Assembly: GCF_002263495.1 (NCBI RefSeq)
Contig: NZ_CP022753.1
Span: 434,001-498,000 of the forward strand
Source of the DNA: Nocardiopsis gilva YIM 90087
GTDB lineage: Bacteria; Actinomycetota; Actinomycetes; Streptosporangiales; Streptosporangiaceae
Reading direction: 5' to 3'
DNA length: 64,000 nt
Positions 50,750 to 59,624 of this stretch are shown in pieces (positions within the stretch are counted from its first letter, which is position 1; every line of letters begins with the position of its first letter). The translations under genes were made by a program, and so were the position numbers. The notes under the pieces are model-generated. The model ran no database searches and had not been told where the DNA came from. It was given only the letters and a program-made list of their open reading frames with translations.

Positions 50750-51701
50750 ATGTCCGATACATCGACGCGCCTCCTGCGGCTCCTCTCCCTCCTGACAGTC
50801 CCGCCGCGACTGGTCGTGCGCGGACCTCGCCGAGCGGCTCGGGGTGACGGCGCGGACGGTCCGGCGGGACGTGCAGCGGCTGCGCGACCTCGGCTACCCC
50901 GTGCACGGCACGCCCGGGGTTGCCGGAGGCTACCGGCTGGGCGCGGGAGCCGTGCTGCCGCCGCTGCTACTCGACGACGACGAGGCCGTGGCCGTCGCGG
51001 TCGGCCTGCGCACAGCGGCCGGGGGATCCGTCTCCGGCATCGAGGAGACCTCGGTGCGGGCGATGGCCAAGCTGGAGCAGGTGCTGCCCACGCGACTGCG
51101 GCGCCGGGCGAACGCCCTGCACACCTTCACCGTGCCGCTGCTGCGGTCGGCGGCGACCGTGGACGCCGAGGTCCTCACCGTGATCGCGGGAGCGTGCCGA
51201 GACTCCGAGCGGGTGCGGTTCGGCTACCGAAACCACATAGGCGAGGAGTCCCGGCGCGTTGTGGAGCCGCATCGGCTGGTCAACGCGTCCGGCCGGTGGT
51301 ACCTGCTGGCCTGGGACGTCGACCGGGACGACTGGCGGACCTTCCGCGTCGACCGGATTCAGCCGCCGCTGTCCACGGGGCCGCGCGTCGCCCCGCGCAC
51401 GCCGCCCGAGGACGCGGGCGATGTCGTGCGGCGGGGCGTGTCGAGCGATGCCTACGACTACCAGGCGCGAGTGATCCTGCGCGTCCCGCTCGCCGAGGCC
51501 GAGGAGCGGGTGTCGGCGCTGTCGGGCGTGCTGAGGCCCATCGACGCGACGTCGTGTGAGCTCCGCACTGGCGCGGCGACGCTCGACATGCTCGCGATCC
51601 ACCTGGTCATGATGGGCTTCGATTTCGAGGTCCTGGAACCCGCCGAACTCGTGGACCGCATCCGGGCGATGGCGGATCGACTCGGTCGCGCGGTGCGGTG
51701 A
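50750..51701 (+). pseudogene. HTH-WYL regulator with a frameshift
   Basis: The N-terminus (MSDTSTRLLRLLSLLTVP) and the rest (DWSCADLAERLGVTARTVRRDVQ onward) lie in different frames. The change falls at 50801-50808, in CCGCCGCGAC. The body has the HTH_11 domain and a WYL domain (FGYRNHIGEESRRVVEPHRLV, GRWYLLAWD). A one-base insertion explains the break, so it is inactive unless the change is a sequencing error. A GTG inside the HTH at 50844 would give a protein without DNA-binding capacity. Confidence 0.75.
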
Positions 51702-51839
51702 GCGGGCGTGGGGCCGCGCTGCGCACCGGGTCGACTGGACGCGATGTCGACACATCGCTCGGTCACCATGTCTGCCGTCCAGGGGCCAACGGCTCGTCGG
51801 AGGATGACCGAATCCGGTCCGGTCGACCTTGTCCCCGCC

Positions 51840-52590
51840 GACTACAGCTCCGACAACGGGCAGTGGGTCGGCCTGCCCGGCCGCCGGATGTGGGCGCTGC
51901 GCGCCACCCTGCCGTTGGCCATCCCCAGCTATGTCGCGGCGTTCGTGTGGATCTCCGTTTTCCCGGGGCTCCACGGGTTTCCCGGGCGCGGCCATCGTGC
52001 TGACCCTGCGCTGCTTCCCCTACGTCTTCCTGCCGGTCACCGCTGCCCTGGAACGGGCCACGCTGCGCCAGGAGGTGCGCGACGTGCTGCGCGCCGCCGG
52101 GATGACGGCGCTGCTGGTGACGCTCGACCGCGAGGAGGCGATGTCGATCGCGGACCTGGTGGCGTTGATGCGCGGCGGCCGCGTCGCCCAGACGGCTCCG
52201 CCGCGCGAGGTGTACGAGCGGCCCGCCGACGCCGAGCTGGCCGCCTACATGGGGAGACCGTCGTCCTGCCGGGCGAGTTCCGCGATGGGCGGGTGTGGTG
52301 CGCCCTGGGACGGCTGATCCCGGCCGAGGGCGCCTGCCGGTCCAACGGGCGGTGCGACGTGGTGCTGCGGCCTGAGCAGCTGGTCCTGGGGCTGGATGAG
52401 GGCGCGCTGGCCGTGGTCAAGGACGTCACCTTCGCCGGGCACGACACCGTGGTGGAGCTGGCGCTGGTCGGGGACGGCGGGAGCTGTGGGCGCGCTCGCA
52501 CCAGTACCCGGCACCGGCTGTGGGCGATGCGGTCCGCGTGCGGCTCGCCGGAACGGCGGCGTGCTTCCCCGCGCGCGAGATACCGGTGTG
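51840..52590 (+). pseudogene. Fused relic of an iron(III) ABC transporter (permease + ATPase)
   Basis: Permease text (ALRATLPLAIPSYVAAFVWIS, then FPYVFLPVTAALERA after a frameshift near 51975) runs into the C-terminal part of an FbpC-like ATPase (TLRQEVRDVLRAAGMTALLV onward) near 52065. The Walker motifs are gone, and the switch histidine in LLVTHD is replaced (LLVTLDREEA). A second frameshift near 52250 leads to the regulatory C-terminus (ETVVLPGEFRDGRVWCALG). At least one large deletion and two frameshifts mark it as dead. Confidence 0.75.
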
Positions 52591-52708
52591 ACAGCGGACG
52601 CGCCCGCGCGGCAGAATCGAAAGCCGCCGTCGTCACTGGGACACCGTCCTGGGAGACCCCGTCCGAACGCCGACCGGTCGTCCCGCGATCTCACGGGAGA
52701 GGACGCCC

Positions 52709-53104
52709 ATGCCGGAGCAACGCCCCGCCACGTTCCCACCCGGTCTCAATGTCGAGCTGACCCGGCACCGCATCCGCCCCGGCCGCCGGGCCGAGTTCGA
52801 CGCGTGGATGCGGATGCTGGAGGAGCGCCAGGAGGAGTGCGTGGCCACCCTGGACGTCGAGCGCATGGCGGTCGAGTGCGTCTTCTCCTTCACCGACGAG
52901 AACGGCGACTGGATCTTCTGGCTGGAGATCTCCGGGGAGGGTGGCGGCGGGTTGGACGCGGACCGTCCCATCGACCGCGACCACGCGGCCTACGCGCGCC
53001 GGGCCAAGATCCCCGGGCACGAGCGTGCCGAGCCCCGGTTGCTGCTGCTTCCCGAGCCGGTGCGGGAGGCGATCATGTCTTGGGCGGTGCCCGAGCGGCT
53101 GTAG
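52709..53104 (+). CDS. DUF6176-like small protein
   Basis: A 131-residue protein. LTRHRIRPGRRAEFDAWMRML and DRPIDRDHAAYARRAKIPG match the small DUF6176-type proteins common in actinobacteria; the role is unknown, and the fold may be a dimeric alpha-beta barrel. GGAGAGGA lies upstream of the ATG. It is an independent unit. Confidence 0.7.
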   Translation: MPEQRPATFPPGLNVELTRHRIRPGRRAEFDAWMRMLEERQEECVATLDVERMAVECVFSFTDENGDWIFWLEISGEGGGGLDADRPIDRDHAAYARRAKIPGHERAEPRLLLLPEPVREAIMSWAVPERL

Positions 53105-53164
53105 CGGCGCGCGCGGCCCGAGCTGTGAGGAAGGCGTCCCCGGGGCGCCCGGGCACGACGTGAT

Positions 53165-53189
53165 CCGCGGAGGGCGGCACCCTCCGCGG
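53165..53189. terminator. Bidirectional terminator hairpin
   Basis: CCGCGGAGGG (53165-53174) and CCCTCCGCGG (53180-53189) form a perfect 10-bp stem with a 5-base loop, between two convergent genes. Confidence 0.7.
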
Positions 53190-53204
53190 GGAGTGCTGTG
53201 GTGG

Positions 53205-53309
53205 CTACTCTTCTTCGGAATCCACTCCGGCGGGGGACTCCATCAGCTGGCGCAGCAGCGCCATGAACTCTTCGTCGCTCATCGCGGCCCAGTCCACACG
53301 CTCGTTCAT
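53205..53309 (-). CDS. 34-residue acidic small ORF
   Basis: The frame encodes MNERVDWAAMSDEEFMALLR followed by QLMESPAGVDSEEE. It has coding-like codon use, an acidic amphipathic character and a perfect terminator just beyond its stop. I do not recognise it. The ribosome site is weak. Confidence 0.5.
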   Translation of the reverse strand: MNERVDWAAMSDEEFMALLRQLMESPAGVDSEEE

Positions 53310-53419
53310 GGTGAGCGATTTCCCCAGGTTCAAGATCGATAAGCCTGAGGCGCCGTATCACAACGGAGAAATCTGCGTGAACGGCGGGATTGCCGAGGCG
53401 TGAAATGGGCCGAAGAGCG

Positions 53420-53728
53420 TCAGATCCTACGATTTACCGACGCGCGGCACTGCGGGCAGCGGCAGCGCTTGTTATAACCCGTGACCGTTCCGTGCGGCAG
53501 ATCGGGATCGCGTTCGGCGGTGAGGGTCGCGTCGAGTTGCTCGCCGAAGTGGCTGAGGATGCGCGCGGCGGAGAAGACGCGCTGCGGGCTCACCCCCAAC
53601 TCGCGGGCGGCATCGTCGATGTGCATGCCCTTGCGCAGCTTGGCGATCAACCGCGATCGGGTGGAGGGCGGCAGCTCCTCCTCGGCGTTCGCGATCAGCT
53701 GCTCGGTGTCGTCAATCGGATAGCTCAT
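53420..53728 (-). CDS. Small HTH protein with a C-terminal CxxC zinc-like tail
   Basis: A 102-residue protein. RSRLIAKLRKGMHIDDAARELG predicts a helix-turn-helix, and the tail HGTVTGYNKRCRCPQCRAS resembles the short Cys hook seen on some actinobacterial and phage DNA-binding proteins. ATG 53728 was chosen because upstream codons lack similarity. The target is unknown. Confidence 0.65.
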   Translation of the reverse strand: MSYPIDDTEQLIANAEEELPPSTRSRLIAKLRKGMHIDDAARELGVSPQRVFSAARILSHFGEQLDATLTAERDPDLPHGTVTGYNKRCRCPQCRASVNRRI

Positions 53729-53898
53729 TGGGTTCCTAGCGTGTACAGGGGGTTCATACCCCCGGCAATCCACCCTGCATCGTACGCGCTTTCCTGCGAC
53801 GGGGGCGGTGGTGGCGGGGATCACCGGGTCAGGAGGATGCGCGGCCGTCCTCCGCTGTGTTGTCATCTATGTCATTGGCGGTGCCCAGTAAGCCCGCC

Positions 53899-53938
53899 CC
53901 GGACGAGGTGCGCCGTACCCGGCACGACAAGACGGCGC
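53899..53938 (+). promoter_or_regulatory. Guanidine-III riboswitch (ykkC-III)
   Basis: CCGGACGAGGTGCGCC, GTACCCGG and ACAAGACGGCGC occur in the order and spacing of the guanidine-III class, whose pseudoknot structure was solved for Thermobifida fusca. It ends 25 bases before the start of an SMR exporter gene, whose ribosome site (GGAAGGA) lies immediately downstream. Guanidinium binding to such RNAs raises exporter expression, most likely by exposing the ribosome site. Confidence 0.92.
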
Positions 53939-53963
53939 GGACCTTGGAAGGACGGGGTGCGTC

Positions 53964-54278
53964 ATGGCGTGGGTACTGCTGGTTCTGTCCGGCCTGCTGG
54001 AGACCGTGTGGGCGACCGCCCTCGCGGCGTCGCAGGGGTTCAGTCGTCTCTGGCCGTCGGTCGTCTTCCTTGTCGCGCTCGTGCTGAGCATGTCCGGGCT
54101 GGCGCTGGCTTTGCGCTCCATTCCGGTCGGCACGGGATACGCGTTGTGGGTGGGCATCGGCGCGGTCGGTACGGCCATCGTCGGGATGACGTGGCTGGGT
54201 GAGGGCGTGAGCGTGGCCCGGGTCGTCTGCCTGATGCTGATCATCAGCGGCATCGTGGGCCTCAAGCTCCTGCACTGA
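53964..54278 (+). CDS. gdx: SMR-family guanidinium exporter (Gdx/SugE)
   Basis: A 104-residue protein with four transmembrane helices. SGLLETVWATALA holds the essential membrane Glu of SMR proteins, and GTGYALWVGIGAVGTAIVGM is the family signature. The riboswitch directly upstream identifies it as a guanidinium/proton antiporter rather than a general QacE-type drug pump. Confidence 0.92.
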   Translation: MAWVLLVLSGLLETVWATALAASQGFSRLWPSVVFLVALVLSMSGLALALRSIPVGTGYALWVGIGAVGTAIVGMTWLGEGVSVARVVCLMLIISGIVGLKLLH

Positions 54279-54625
54279 CCCCCGCTCCTGCACCGACCGC
54301 CGCACTGTCAGCGTCGACCGGCGCGCGGTCCGACGGGCCCGCGCGCCATGTCGACGGAACGTCGCCAAATGCGGTCGGCCGGAGTATGCATCCCCGGCGG
54401 GCCGGAATTCGAGCCAGTGCAACGGGCGATTACCGGTCGCCACCTGAGTCACGCTGGTCATCTCCCCTCCCGCGAACTGGGTGGTCGAGCGGGGGTGATG
54501 ACTTCGATGAACAAAGAAAAGCCGCCGATCGTGGGCCGATTTCTAGAAACGCATTGCTAGAGGCTAGGTCAAGTGCTTCTCTAGTTGCTACAGGACCGGT
54601 ACTCAGCGTGTACGGATAAGACGCC
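54279..54625. other. Intergenic region upstream of the XRE gene
   Basis: There is no credible gene. The end holds repeated CTAG-containing motifs (TTGCTAGAGGCTAG, TTCTCTAGTTGCTA) near 54554-54590 that are probably the promoter and control sites of the XRE gene. Confidence 0.4.
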
Positions 54626-55459
54626 ATGACGAGCCCCACTGTTCGACGCCGCCGCCTCTCCGCAGAACTGCGTCGGCGGCGTGTCCAAGCCGGAATGACA
54701 CTCAGTGACGTTGCCGATGTGCTCGAATGGTCGCCCGCCAAACTCGGGCATATCGAGACAGGGATCCGCAAGTGGCCGTCGGTCATGGAGGTCTCCGCAC
54801 TGCTCAAGCTCTACGGGGTGACGGGCGGACAACGCGAGGCGATCCTCACGATGGTCCGAGAATCCCGCCTGCGCCCGTGGTGGACCGAGTACGAGGACGT
54901 CCTCTCCTCCGCCTACGTCGGTAACGAGGCCGGCGCGATCGCGATCGACACCTACGCCGGGATGCTGGTCCCCGACCTGCTCCAGGTTCCGGAGTACACC
55001 GCCGCCATGGCTCGATCCCAGGGACGCGGCGAGCGCGCCGCCGAGCGGATGGTCGCGGCCTTCCTCAAGCGCCAGGAGGTGCTCGACCGCGACAACCTCC
55101 AGCGCTACCACGCCGTCCTGGAGGAGGACGCGCTGCGGCGGGCGGGTTCCGACCCCGACTTGCTCCACACACAGCTGCGCCGCCTCATCGAACTGGCGCG
55201 GGAGCACGACCGCGTCACCATCCAACTGCTGCCCACGGCGGCGGGCCTGCACGCCGGGTCCGCCGGGCCGTTCACCGTGCTGGAGTTCGACGAGGGCGAA
55301 GCCTCCCTGGCCTTCGTCGACGCCACCCACGGCGGCGGCATCGTGGAGTCCGAGGAGGCGGTCAAGGACTGCCAGCAGGTCTGGCGCCAGGTAGTCGCCA
55401 CCGCGATCTCCCCGGAGGACACCGTCACCACCCTGAAACGCCTGTCCCTGCTGACCTGA
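54626..55459 (+). CDS. XRE regulator of the Scr1/DUF5753 type
   Basis: A 277-residue regulator. The N-terminal helix-turn-helix is MTLSDVADVLEWSPAKLGHIETG (24-46). The C-terminal DUF5753 domain has YAGMLVPDLLQVPEYTAAM, TIQLLPTAAGLHAGSAGPF and the EEAVKDC end. Such proteins are usually encoded with a small DUF397 partner in actinomycetes. No such partner follows here, so this is an orphan copy. Confidence 0.87.
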   Translation: MTSPTVRRRRLSAELRRRRVQAGMTLSDVADVLEWSPAKLGHIETGIRKWPSVMEVSALLKLYGVTGGQREAILTMVRESRLRPWWTEYEDVLSSAYVGNEAGAIAIDTYAGMLVPDLLQVPEYTAAMARSQGRGERAAERMVAAFLKRQEVLDRDNLQRYHAVLEEDALRRAGSDPDLLHTQLRRLIELAREHDRVTIQLLPTAAGLHAGSAGPFTVLEFDEGEASLAFVDATHGGGIVESEEAVKDCQQVWRQVVATAISPEDTVTTLKRLSLLT

Positions 55460-55802
55460 GTGGTTGACCTGAGCGTGGGGACGACACGCCCGTACCGGCC
55501 GGATTTGGCCGGACCGGCCCGATGCGGTGCAGGTCGGAAAGGCGAGAACAAGGCGGGAACACTGTCCTCGGCTGGCCGAAGAGTGCCGAAACACACCGGG
55601 AGACGGGGGAGTGGGCGCCCGTGTTGCTAGTCTGCAGGGAGACAACCCCATAAAGTTCTCTAGTGACGCCTACCGCTCGGTAGACGGGGAGACGCCCGGC
55701 CGCTCGTCCAAGGATTGGGCAGCGTCGGACCCCACCCGGTCTGAAGAGTCGCGTGACGTCAACCGACCCGTGTATCCGTGATTCAAGAAAGGGTCCAACA
55801 CC
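55460..55802. other. Intergenic region upstream of the DLW-39 gene
   Basis: There is no credible gene. A small perfect palindrome, CTACCGCTCGGTAG (55670-55683), lies about 120 bases before the DLW-39 gene, and ATAAAG at 55650-55655 may be a -10 element. Confidence 0.4.
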
Positions 55803-55925
55803 GTGAAGAAGATCATCGTCCTGGTGCTGGTGGCCCTCGGGGCGTTCGCCGTCTATCGCAAGATCCAGGCCGACCGCGCCGAGCTCGACCTGTGGACGGA
55901 AGCCACGGCGGCCAGCGAAAACTAG
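55803..55925 (+). CDS. DLW-39 family small membrane protein
   Basis: A 40-residue protein. One hydrophobic segment (IIVLVLVALGAFAVY) is followed by RKIQADRAELDLWTEATA, the DLW signature of this actinobacterial family. It typically lies near tRNA genes close to the origin, as here. The function is unknown. The start is GTG with GAAAGG upstream. Confidence 0.85.
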   Translation: MKKIIVLVLVALGAFAVYRKIQADRAELDLWTEATAASEN

Positions 55926-56100
55926 AAACACCACTGGTCGTCAGCCACGGCACGTCCGACGTGCCAGTGGCTGTCGACTGTTGTCCCAGGGGCCGTGGGC
56001 GGACGTTCGTCCCCTTGCGGCGCCCGCGCCTCTCGGGCCAGCCACGAAAACCGGCACCGGGTTACTCCGGCAGGGCGGTATGCTCTGATCAGCCGCGCCT

Positions 56101-56173
56101 GGGGCCATAGCTCAGCTGGCAGAGCGCCGGTTTTGCATACCGGAGGTCAGGGGTTCGACTCCCCTTGGCTCCA
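56101..56173 (+). tRNA. tRNA-Ala (TGC)
   Basis: 73 bases with complete arms: acceptor GGGGCCA/TGGCTCC, anticodon stem CCGGT/ACCGG with loop TTTGCAT (anticodon TGC), and T-arm GGGG-TTCGACT-CCCC. CCA is not encoded. It follows DLW-39 as in related genomes. Confidence 0.95.
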
Positions 56174-56202
56174 CTCACGTTGACGCAGGTCAACACAGCG
56201 AG

Positions 56203-56238
56203 AACGGCCACTCTCGGCGTACGCGGAGAGTGGCCGTT
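56203..56238. terminator. Terminator hairpin after tRNA-Ala
   Basis: AACGGCCACTCTC (56203-56215) pairs perfectly with GAGAGTGGCCGTT (56226-56238). The 240 bases from here to the lipoprotein gene show no gene. Confidence 0.85.
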
Positions 56239-56478
56239 GCACCTTCATCGCACCTCGTTCGGCGGGACGCCGCACCTCCGCACACGCAGTGGTCGACTCA
56301 CGTGGGTCGGGGCGGCGCGAGCTCCGCTGCTTCGCCGTTGAATGCACCACAAGGGCCTCCGGACTTCCTTCAGGTGTTGACCTTAAGGATCCACACCTGT
56401 GTCGGGGCCCTTCCTTATTGGCAGCTCGCCGGGCTGTCACCAAGCTCTCTGGTCAGTGCAGCTAGGACGGGGCTCGTC

Positions 56479-57081
56479 CTATTGGTCGTCGGGGTCGACC
56501 ATGCCCGCGTAGGAGAGAGTGCTCGTCTTGCCGGTGCTCCACTTGACCTGAAGCGTGTCCTTGGCGGTGAGGCTGGCTGAGCCGCTGTAGGTAGTGCCTT
56601 CTGCTTCGGGGTTGGTCAGATCGGCGCACGTCACGGTGAAGTCGAATGGCGGTTCGGTCTGGGGGTCGAATGGACCTTTGCAGATCTGGATCATGCCGTT
56701 GGCGCTCGGGTCGTCGGTGGTCGGGTCACCGAGCAGGCCCACCTCACCGTCCTCCTCGAACTGGAGGTAGGTGATGCTGGCGGTGTTGGTGCCGCTCCCG
56801 TCGGGCATCCATGACCCCAACACCCCCTTCTCGGGCGCCTCGGGCTCTGAGTCCTCGCCCTTGTTCTCGTTTTCGGCCTGTTCCTTGTCGTCCGAGCCGT
56901 CGTCCGCGCTCTCGTCGTGCTCGTCGTTGCGGAGGTCATCCGTCTGGGCAGGAGAGGGGGAGGCAGACCCCTCGGATTCACCACCATCGGCTGACTGCAT
57001 CATGCCGCATCCCGAGGCGGTGAGCAGGACGATCGCCAGCAAGGCGGCAGGCTGAAGAAGACGCACGGGGGCTACCTTCAC
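56479..57081 (-). CDS. Lipoprotein of unknown function
   Basis: A 200-residue protein. A signal peptide (LLQPAALLAIVLLTASGC) ends in a lipobox, and a long acidic low-complexity linker rich in Asp/Glu/Ser (about 30-85) follows. The C-terminal domain (VLGSWMPDGSG, ITYLQFEEDGEVGL) looks like a small beta barrel. GTG 57081 gives a standard signal length; ATG 57120 is an alternative. It is probably anchored outside the membrane. Confidence 0.7.
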   Translation of the reverse strand: MKVAPVRLLQPAALLAIVLLTASGCGMMQSADGGESEGSASPSPAQTDDLRNDEHDESADDGSDDKEQAENENKGEDSEPEAPEKGVLGSWMPDGSGTNTASITYLQFEEDGEVGLLGDPTTDDPSANGMIQICKGPFDPQTEPPFDFTVTCADLTNPEAEGTTYSGSASLTAKDTLQVKWSTGKTSTLSYAGMVDPDDQ

Positions 57082-57349
57082 TTTCGTTGTTGGGGGTGGG
57101 ACTTCCATCCTGATAGCCACGCCGCCCTATTTTGCCCGGAGAAGTTCCAGCTTGACCGATTGTGAGCAGTGGCACAGCGGCGAGGGCCCGCGCACCACCT
57201 CCTGTCTGGGAGACAGAGGGGGCGCGGGCTTCCGTATTCGCGGACGAGCGCGTGGTGGGCTTCGTCGCGTGGGGCGCGTAGGCGGATGATGCGGCCGCCG
57301 AGTCCGCGGATGGTGAAGCGCTCTCTTTTACGATAGCCTCACTGGTAGC

Positions 57350-57369
57350 GATACGTACAGCAACGTATC
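57350..57369. promoter_or_regulatory. Dyad operator of the GntR gene
   Basis: GATACGT-ACAGCA-ACGTATC is a perfect 7-bp-arm dyad 41 bases before the GntR start, a likely autoregulatory site. Confidence 0.6.
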
Positions 57370-57410
57370 TCTTAGAGTCCCTTGGTGGAGACACTTCTAG
57401 CGTCGTGGCC

Positions 57411-57677
57411 ATGGAGTTCGGCCCAGATGACCAGATTGATTACGACGGTCCGGTGACGCCGTACCGGCAGCTTGCGGAGATCCTGCGTGCGCGGATCGCC
57501 CGTGGCGATTGGGCGCCGAACCGCGCGATTCCTTCGGAAGCGCGCTTGGTCCAGGAGTACGGGCCAGCGCGGACAACCGTCCGGCGTGCCATCAAGGTGC
57601 TGGTGGAGGAGGGTGTCTTGTTCGTTGTTCCGCAGCGCGGCACGTTCGTTGCCGAGCGCTCCTCCGAAGGCCAATAG
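57411..57677 (+). CDS. Short GntR-family DNA-binding protein
   Basis: An 88-residue protein consisting only of the GntR winged helix: PYRQLAEILRARIARGDWAPN, IPSEARLVQEYGPARTTVRRA and PQRGTFVAE. It has no effector domain, a form common in actinomycetes and on integrative elements. A GTG two codons upstream is an alternative start. Confidence 0.82.
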   Translation: MEFGPDDQIDYDGPVTPYRQLAEILRARIARGDWAPNRAIPSEARLVQEYGPARTTVRRAIKVLVEEGVLFVVPQRGTFVAERSSEGQ

Positions 57678-57931
57678 TCAGGGGCTCCCGCCAGGGACAC
57701 TCGGCGTGGGTACGTCTGCTGTGAGGCGTCAGGAGTCGTGGCGCTCCCAAATTCCGCACAGCTGCGGCCGCGGTTGCGACTATGGTCGGTGCCTATCCAT
57801 GGGCGAACCAGGGTCCGCTCAGGGCGATCCCCCATGGTTTGTCTGGCTCTGGGGGCGCATCATGGAGGGGTATGGGCGGGAGCGTGTTGTCCGGCCGGGC
57901 TCCGAGGCACGGCGATTGGCGAGGAGTGAGC

Positions 57932-58561
57932 GTGGCAGTGCATGATCCAATGTCCGCACCGGGCCAGGATGGGCGTGGGGGACGTGTGCCCGACCGGTTT
58001 CGGGGGCCTGCCCAGCCTGCCATCCGACTCACGCATGCCGACCGTGATGCCGCTGCCGAGACGCTGAAAGAGGCTTTCGCCGAGGGGCAACTGGACGACG
58101 ACGAGTTCGAGGAGCGCCTTGGGCTCGCGATGAAGGCGAAGTTCCCGGCCGAACTGGAGCCGCTGCTGAGCGACATCGTGCCGCGGCAGACGGGGGCGGC
58201 GGCCCCGCCTCCGCGGTCCGACGTGCCCGAGGCGCCGCCGACCGGGTCCGAGCGGCTGTGGGCGGCTGGTGGGCACGTGTCCGGGTATTTCCTCTTCCCC
58301 TTGGGGCCGCTCCTCGTGTTGCTCGCCAACGGCAACACCTCACCCTTCGTGCGGCGGCACGCCGTCGAAGCGCTGAACTACCAGCTGACCTTCCTGATCG
58401 GGACGATCGTGATGCTCGGCCTGTGGTGGTTGGTCATCCCGGTCCTGGTCTGGATCCCGATGTTCCTCGGGTGGATCTTCATGCCGGTCATCGCAGGCTT
58501 CGTCGGGTTGGCCGGCGGACGTTGGAAGTACCCGTTCACCTGGCGGCCGGTCCGGGAGTGA
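57932..58561 (+). CDS. DUF1707-DUF4870 membrane protein
   Basis: A 209-residue protein. The N-terminal DUF1707 domain (IRLTHADRDAAAETLKEAF, LDDDEFEERLGLAMKA) is followed by a DUF4870-type membrane domain. That domain has NTSPFVRRHAVEALNYQ and helices FLIGTIVMLGLWWLVIPVLV and FMPVIAGFVGLAG. GTG 57932 has GAGGAG five bases upstream. The function is unknown. Confidence 0.83.
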   Translation: MAVHDPMSAPGQDGRGGRVPDRFRGPAQPAIRLTHADRDAAAETLKEAFAEGQLDDDEFEERLGLAMKAKFPAELEPLLSDIVPRQTGAAAPPPRSDVPEAPPTGSERLWAAGGHVSGYFLFPLGPLLVLLANGNTSPFVRRHAVEALNYQLTFLIGTIVMLGLWWLVIPVLVWIPMFLGWIFMPVIAGFVGLAGGRWKYPFTWRPVRE

Positions 58562-58720
58562 GCGGCTCCGTGGTCAGCTTTCCCCCGCCTGCCGTCCCCG
58601 CGGTCGCCGTCTCCGCCGCTCTCATCGTCGCCACCGGTCCCGCGGCCGCGGCCGTACCACCGTAGGGCCACCGGCCGCGGGATCGGCGCGAGGCGCTGGT
58701 CACCGGACCGGTGGGCGCCG

Positions 58721-59311
58721 TCACTTCTTGACGCGGCCGTTCAGTTCCTGGGCCGCCTCCTCCTTCGCTTCCTGCGCCTTCTCTTCCGCCTCTTCCTTCA
58801 CATCCGAGGCGGCCTTGGTGACCTTCTCCTTGGCTTCCTGCGCCTTGCCGACGATCTGGTCGCGGGTTTCGCGTACCTGCTCGCGGGCTTGGTCGAGGTT
58901 CTCCTGCCACTCGGCGTCCTGCGACGCCTGGCGCAGCTTCAGCACGCCGTACAGCGCCGCCGCACCCAGGGTGGCGACTCCCGCGAAGATGACGAAGCGC
59001 GGAACGCGGCGGGTGTTCTGGCGAGCGGTGATGAGGCCGCGGCGCGCCCTGCTCGGCTCCACGCGCGCGGCCGCCGCGGTGAGCAGGTCGGCGACGCGAG
59101 GAGCGACGGTGTCCTCGACACGGTGTGCGGCGGTCTCCAGCCGCGGAGCCGTCCAGCCTCGTGCCTTCAGCACGCGTCGGCCGGCCCTCTCCCTGGCCTG
59201 GTCAGCGTAGGGTCCGAGCCGCTCGGCCTGCTCACGAGCGACTTCCTGGAGGCGGAGCATGGCCGCCTCGGCCTCGGCGTTTCGCACGCGGCGCTTGAGC
59301 TTCCTGCGCAC
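58721..59311 (-). CDS. DUF5324/YtxH-like protein with coiled-coil tail
   Basis: A 196-residue protein. Basic N-terminal helices are followed by one transmembrane helix (FVIFAGVATLGAAALYGVL) and a long Glu/Lys/Ala-rich helical tail (about 130-196). The family is found next to the ppiA-rhomboid-crgA block in actinobacteria. The start is GTG 59311. The role is unknown. Confidence 0.75.
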   Translation of the reverse strand: MRRKLKRRVRNAEAEAAMLRLQEVAREQAERLGPYADQARERAGRRVLKARGWTAPRLETAAHRVEDTVAPRVADLLTAAAARVEPSRARRGLITARQNTRRVPRFVIFAGVATLGAAALYGVLKLRQASQDAEWQENLDQAREQVRETRDQIVGKAQEAKEKVTKAASDVKEEAEEKAQEAKEEAAQELNGRVKK

Positions 59312-59624
59312 AATGACCTCCCATGCGGTAATGGATGTGGGTAGCTCCCTGCCCGTTCGTGCTGGGTCCTATGCCTCGCGGACCTGCGCGGATGGATCGG
59401 GTGCGGCCGTTATCCCTGTGTTATCTCCCCTGGTATCTCAACATACGTCCACTCCGTCCGCGAAACGACGGTTCGACACGCGACGCCGCGCTCACCCCGA
59501 TCCAACTCCCGCACTCCGTGGGACGGCTCGGCGCGGCATGACCGATCGTGCCGGGGAAGCGGCCCGCGCGTGACGACGCCGGGTAACGTGGGACCGCACG
59601 CAATCGCAACGGAAAGGCACCCAG
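59312..59624. other. Divergent intergenic region before ppiA
   Basis: It holds the promoters for the DUF5324 gene and ppiA but no gene. An AT-richer patch near 59410-59445 is the likeliest promoter zone. Confidence 0.4.

Noticed and set aside
53899-53938. Guanidine-II (mini-ykkC) or ykkC-I riboswitch
   Set aside because: The paired ACGR-loop hairpins of class II do not form. The sequence matches class III instead.
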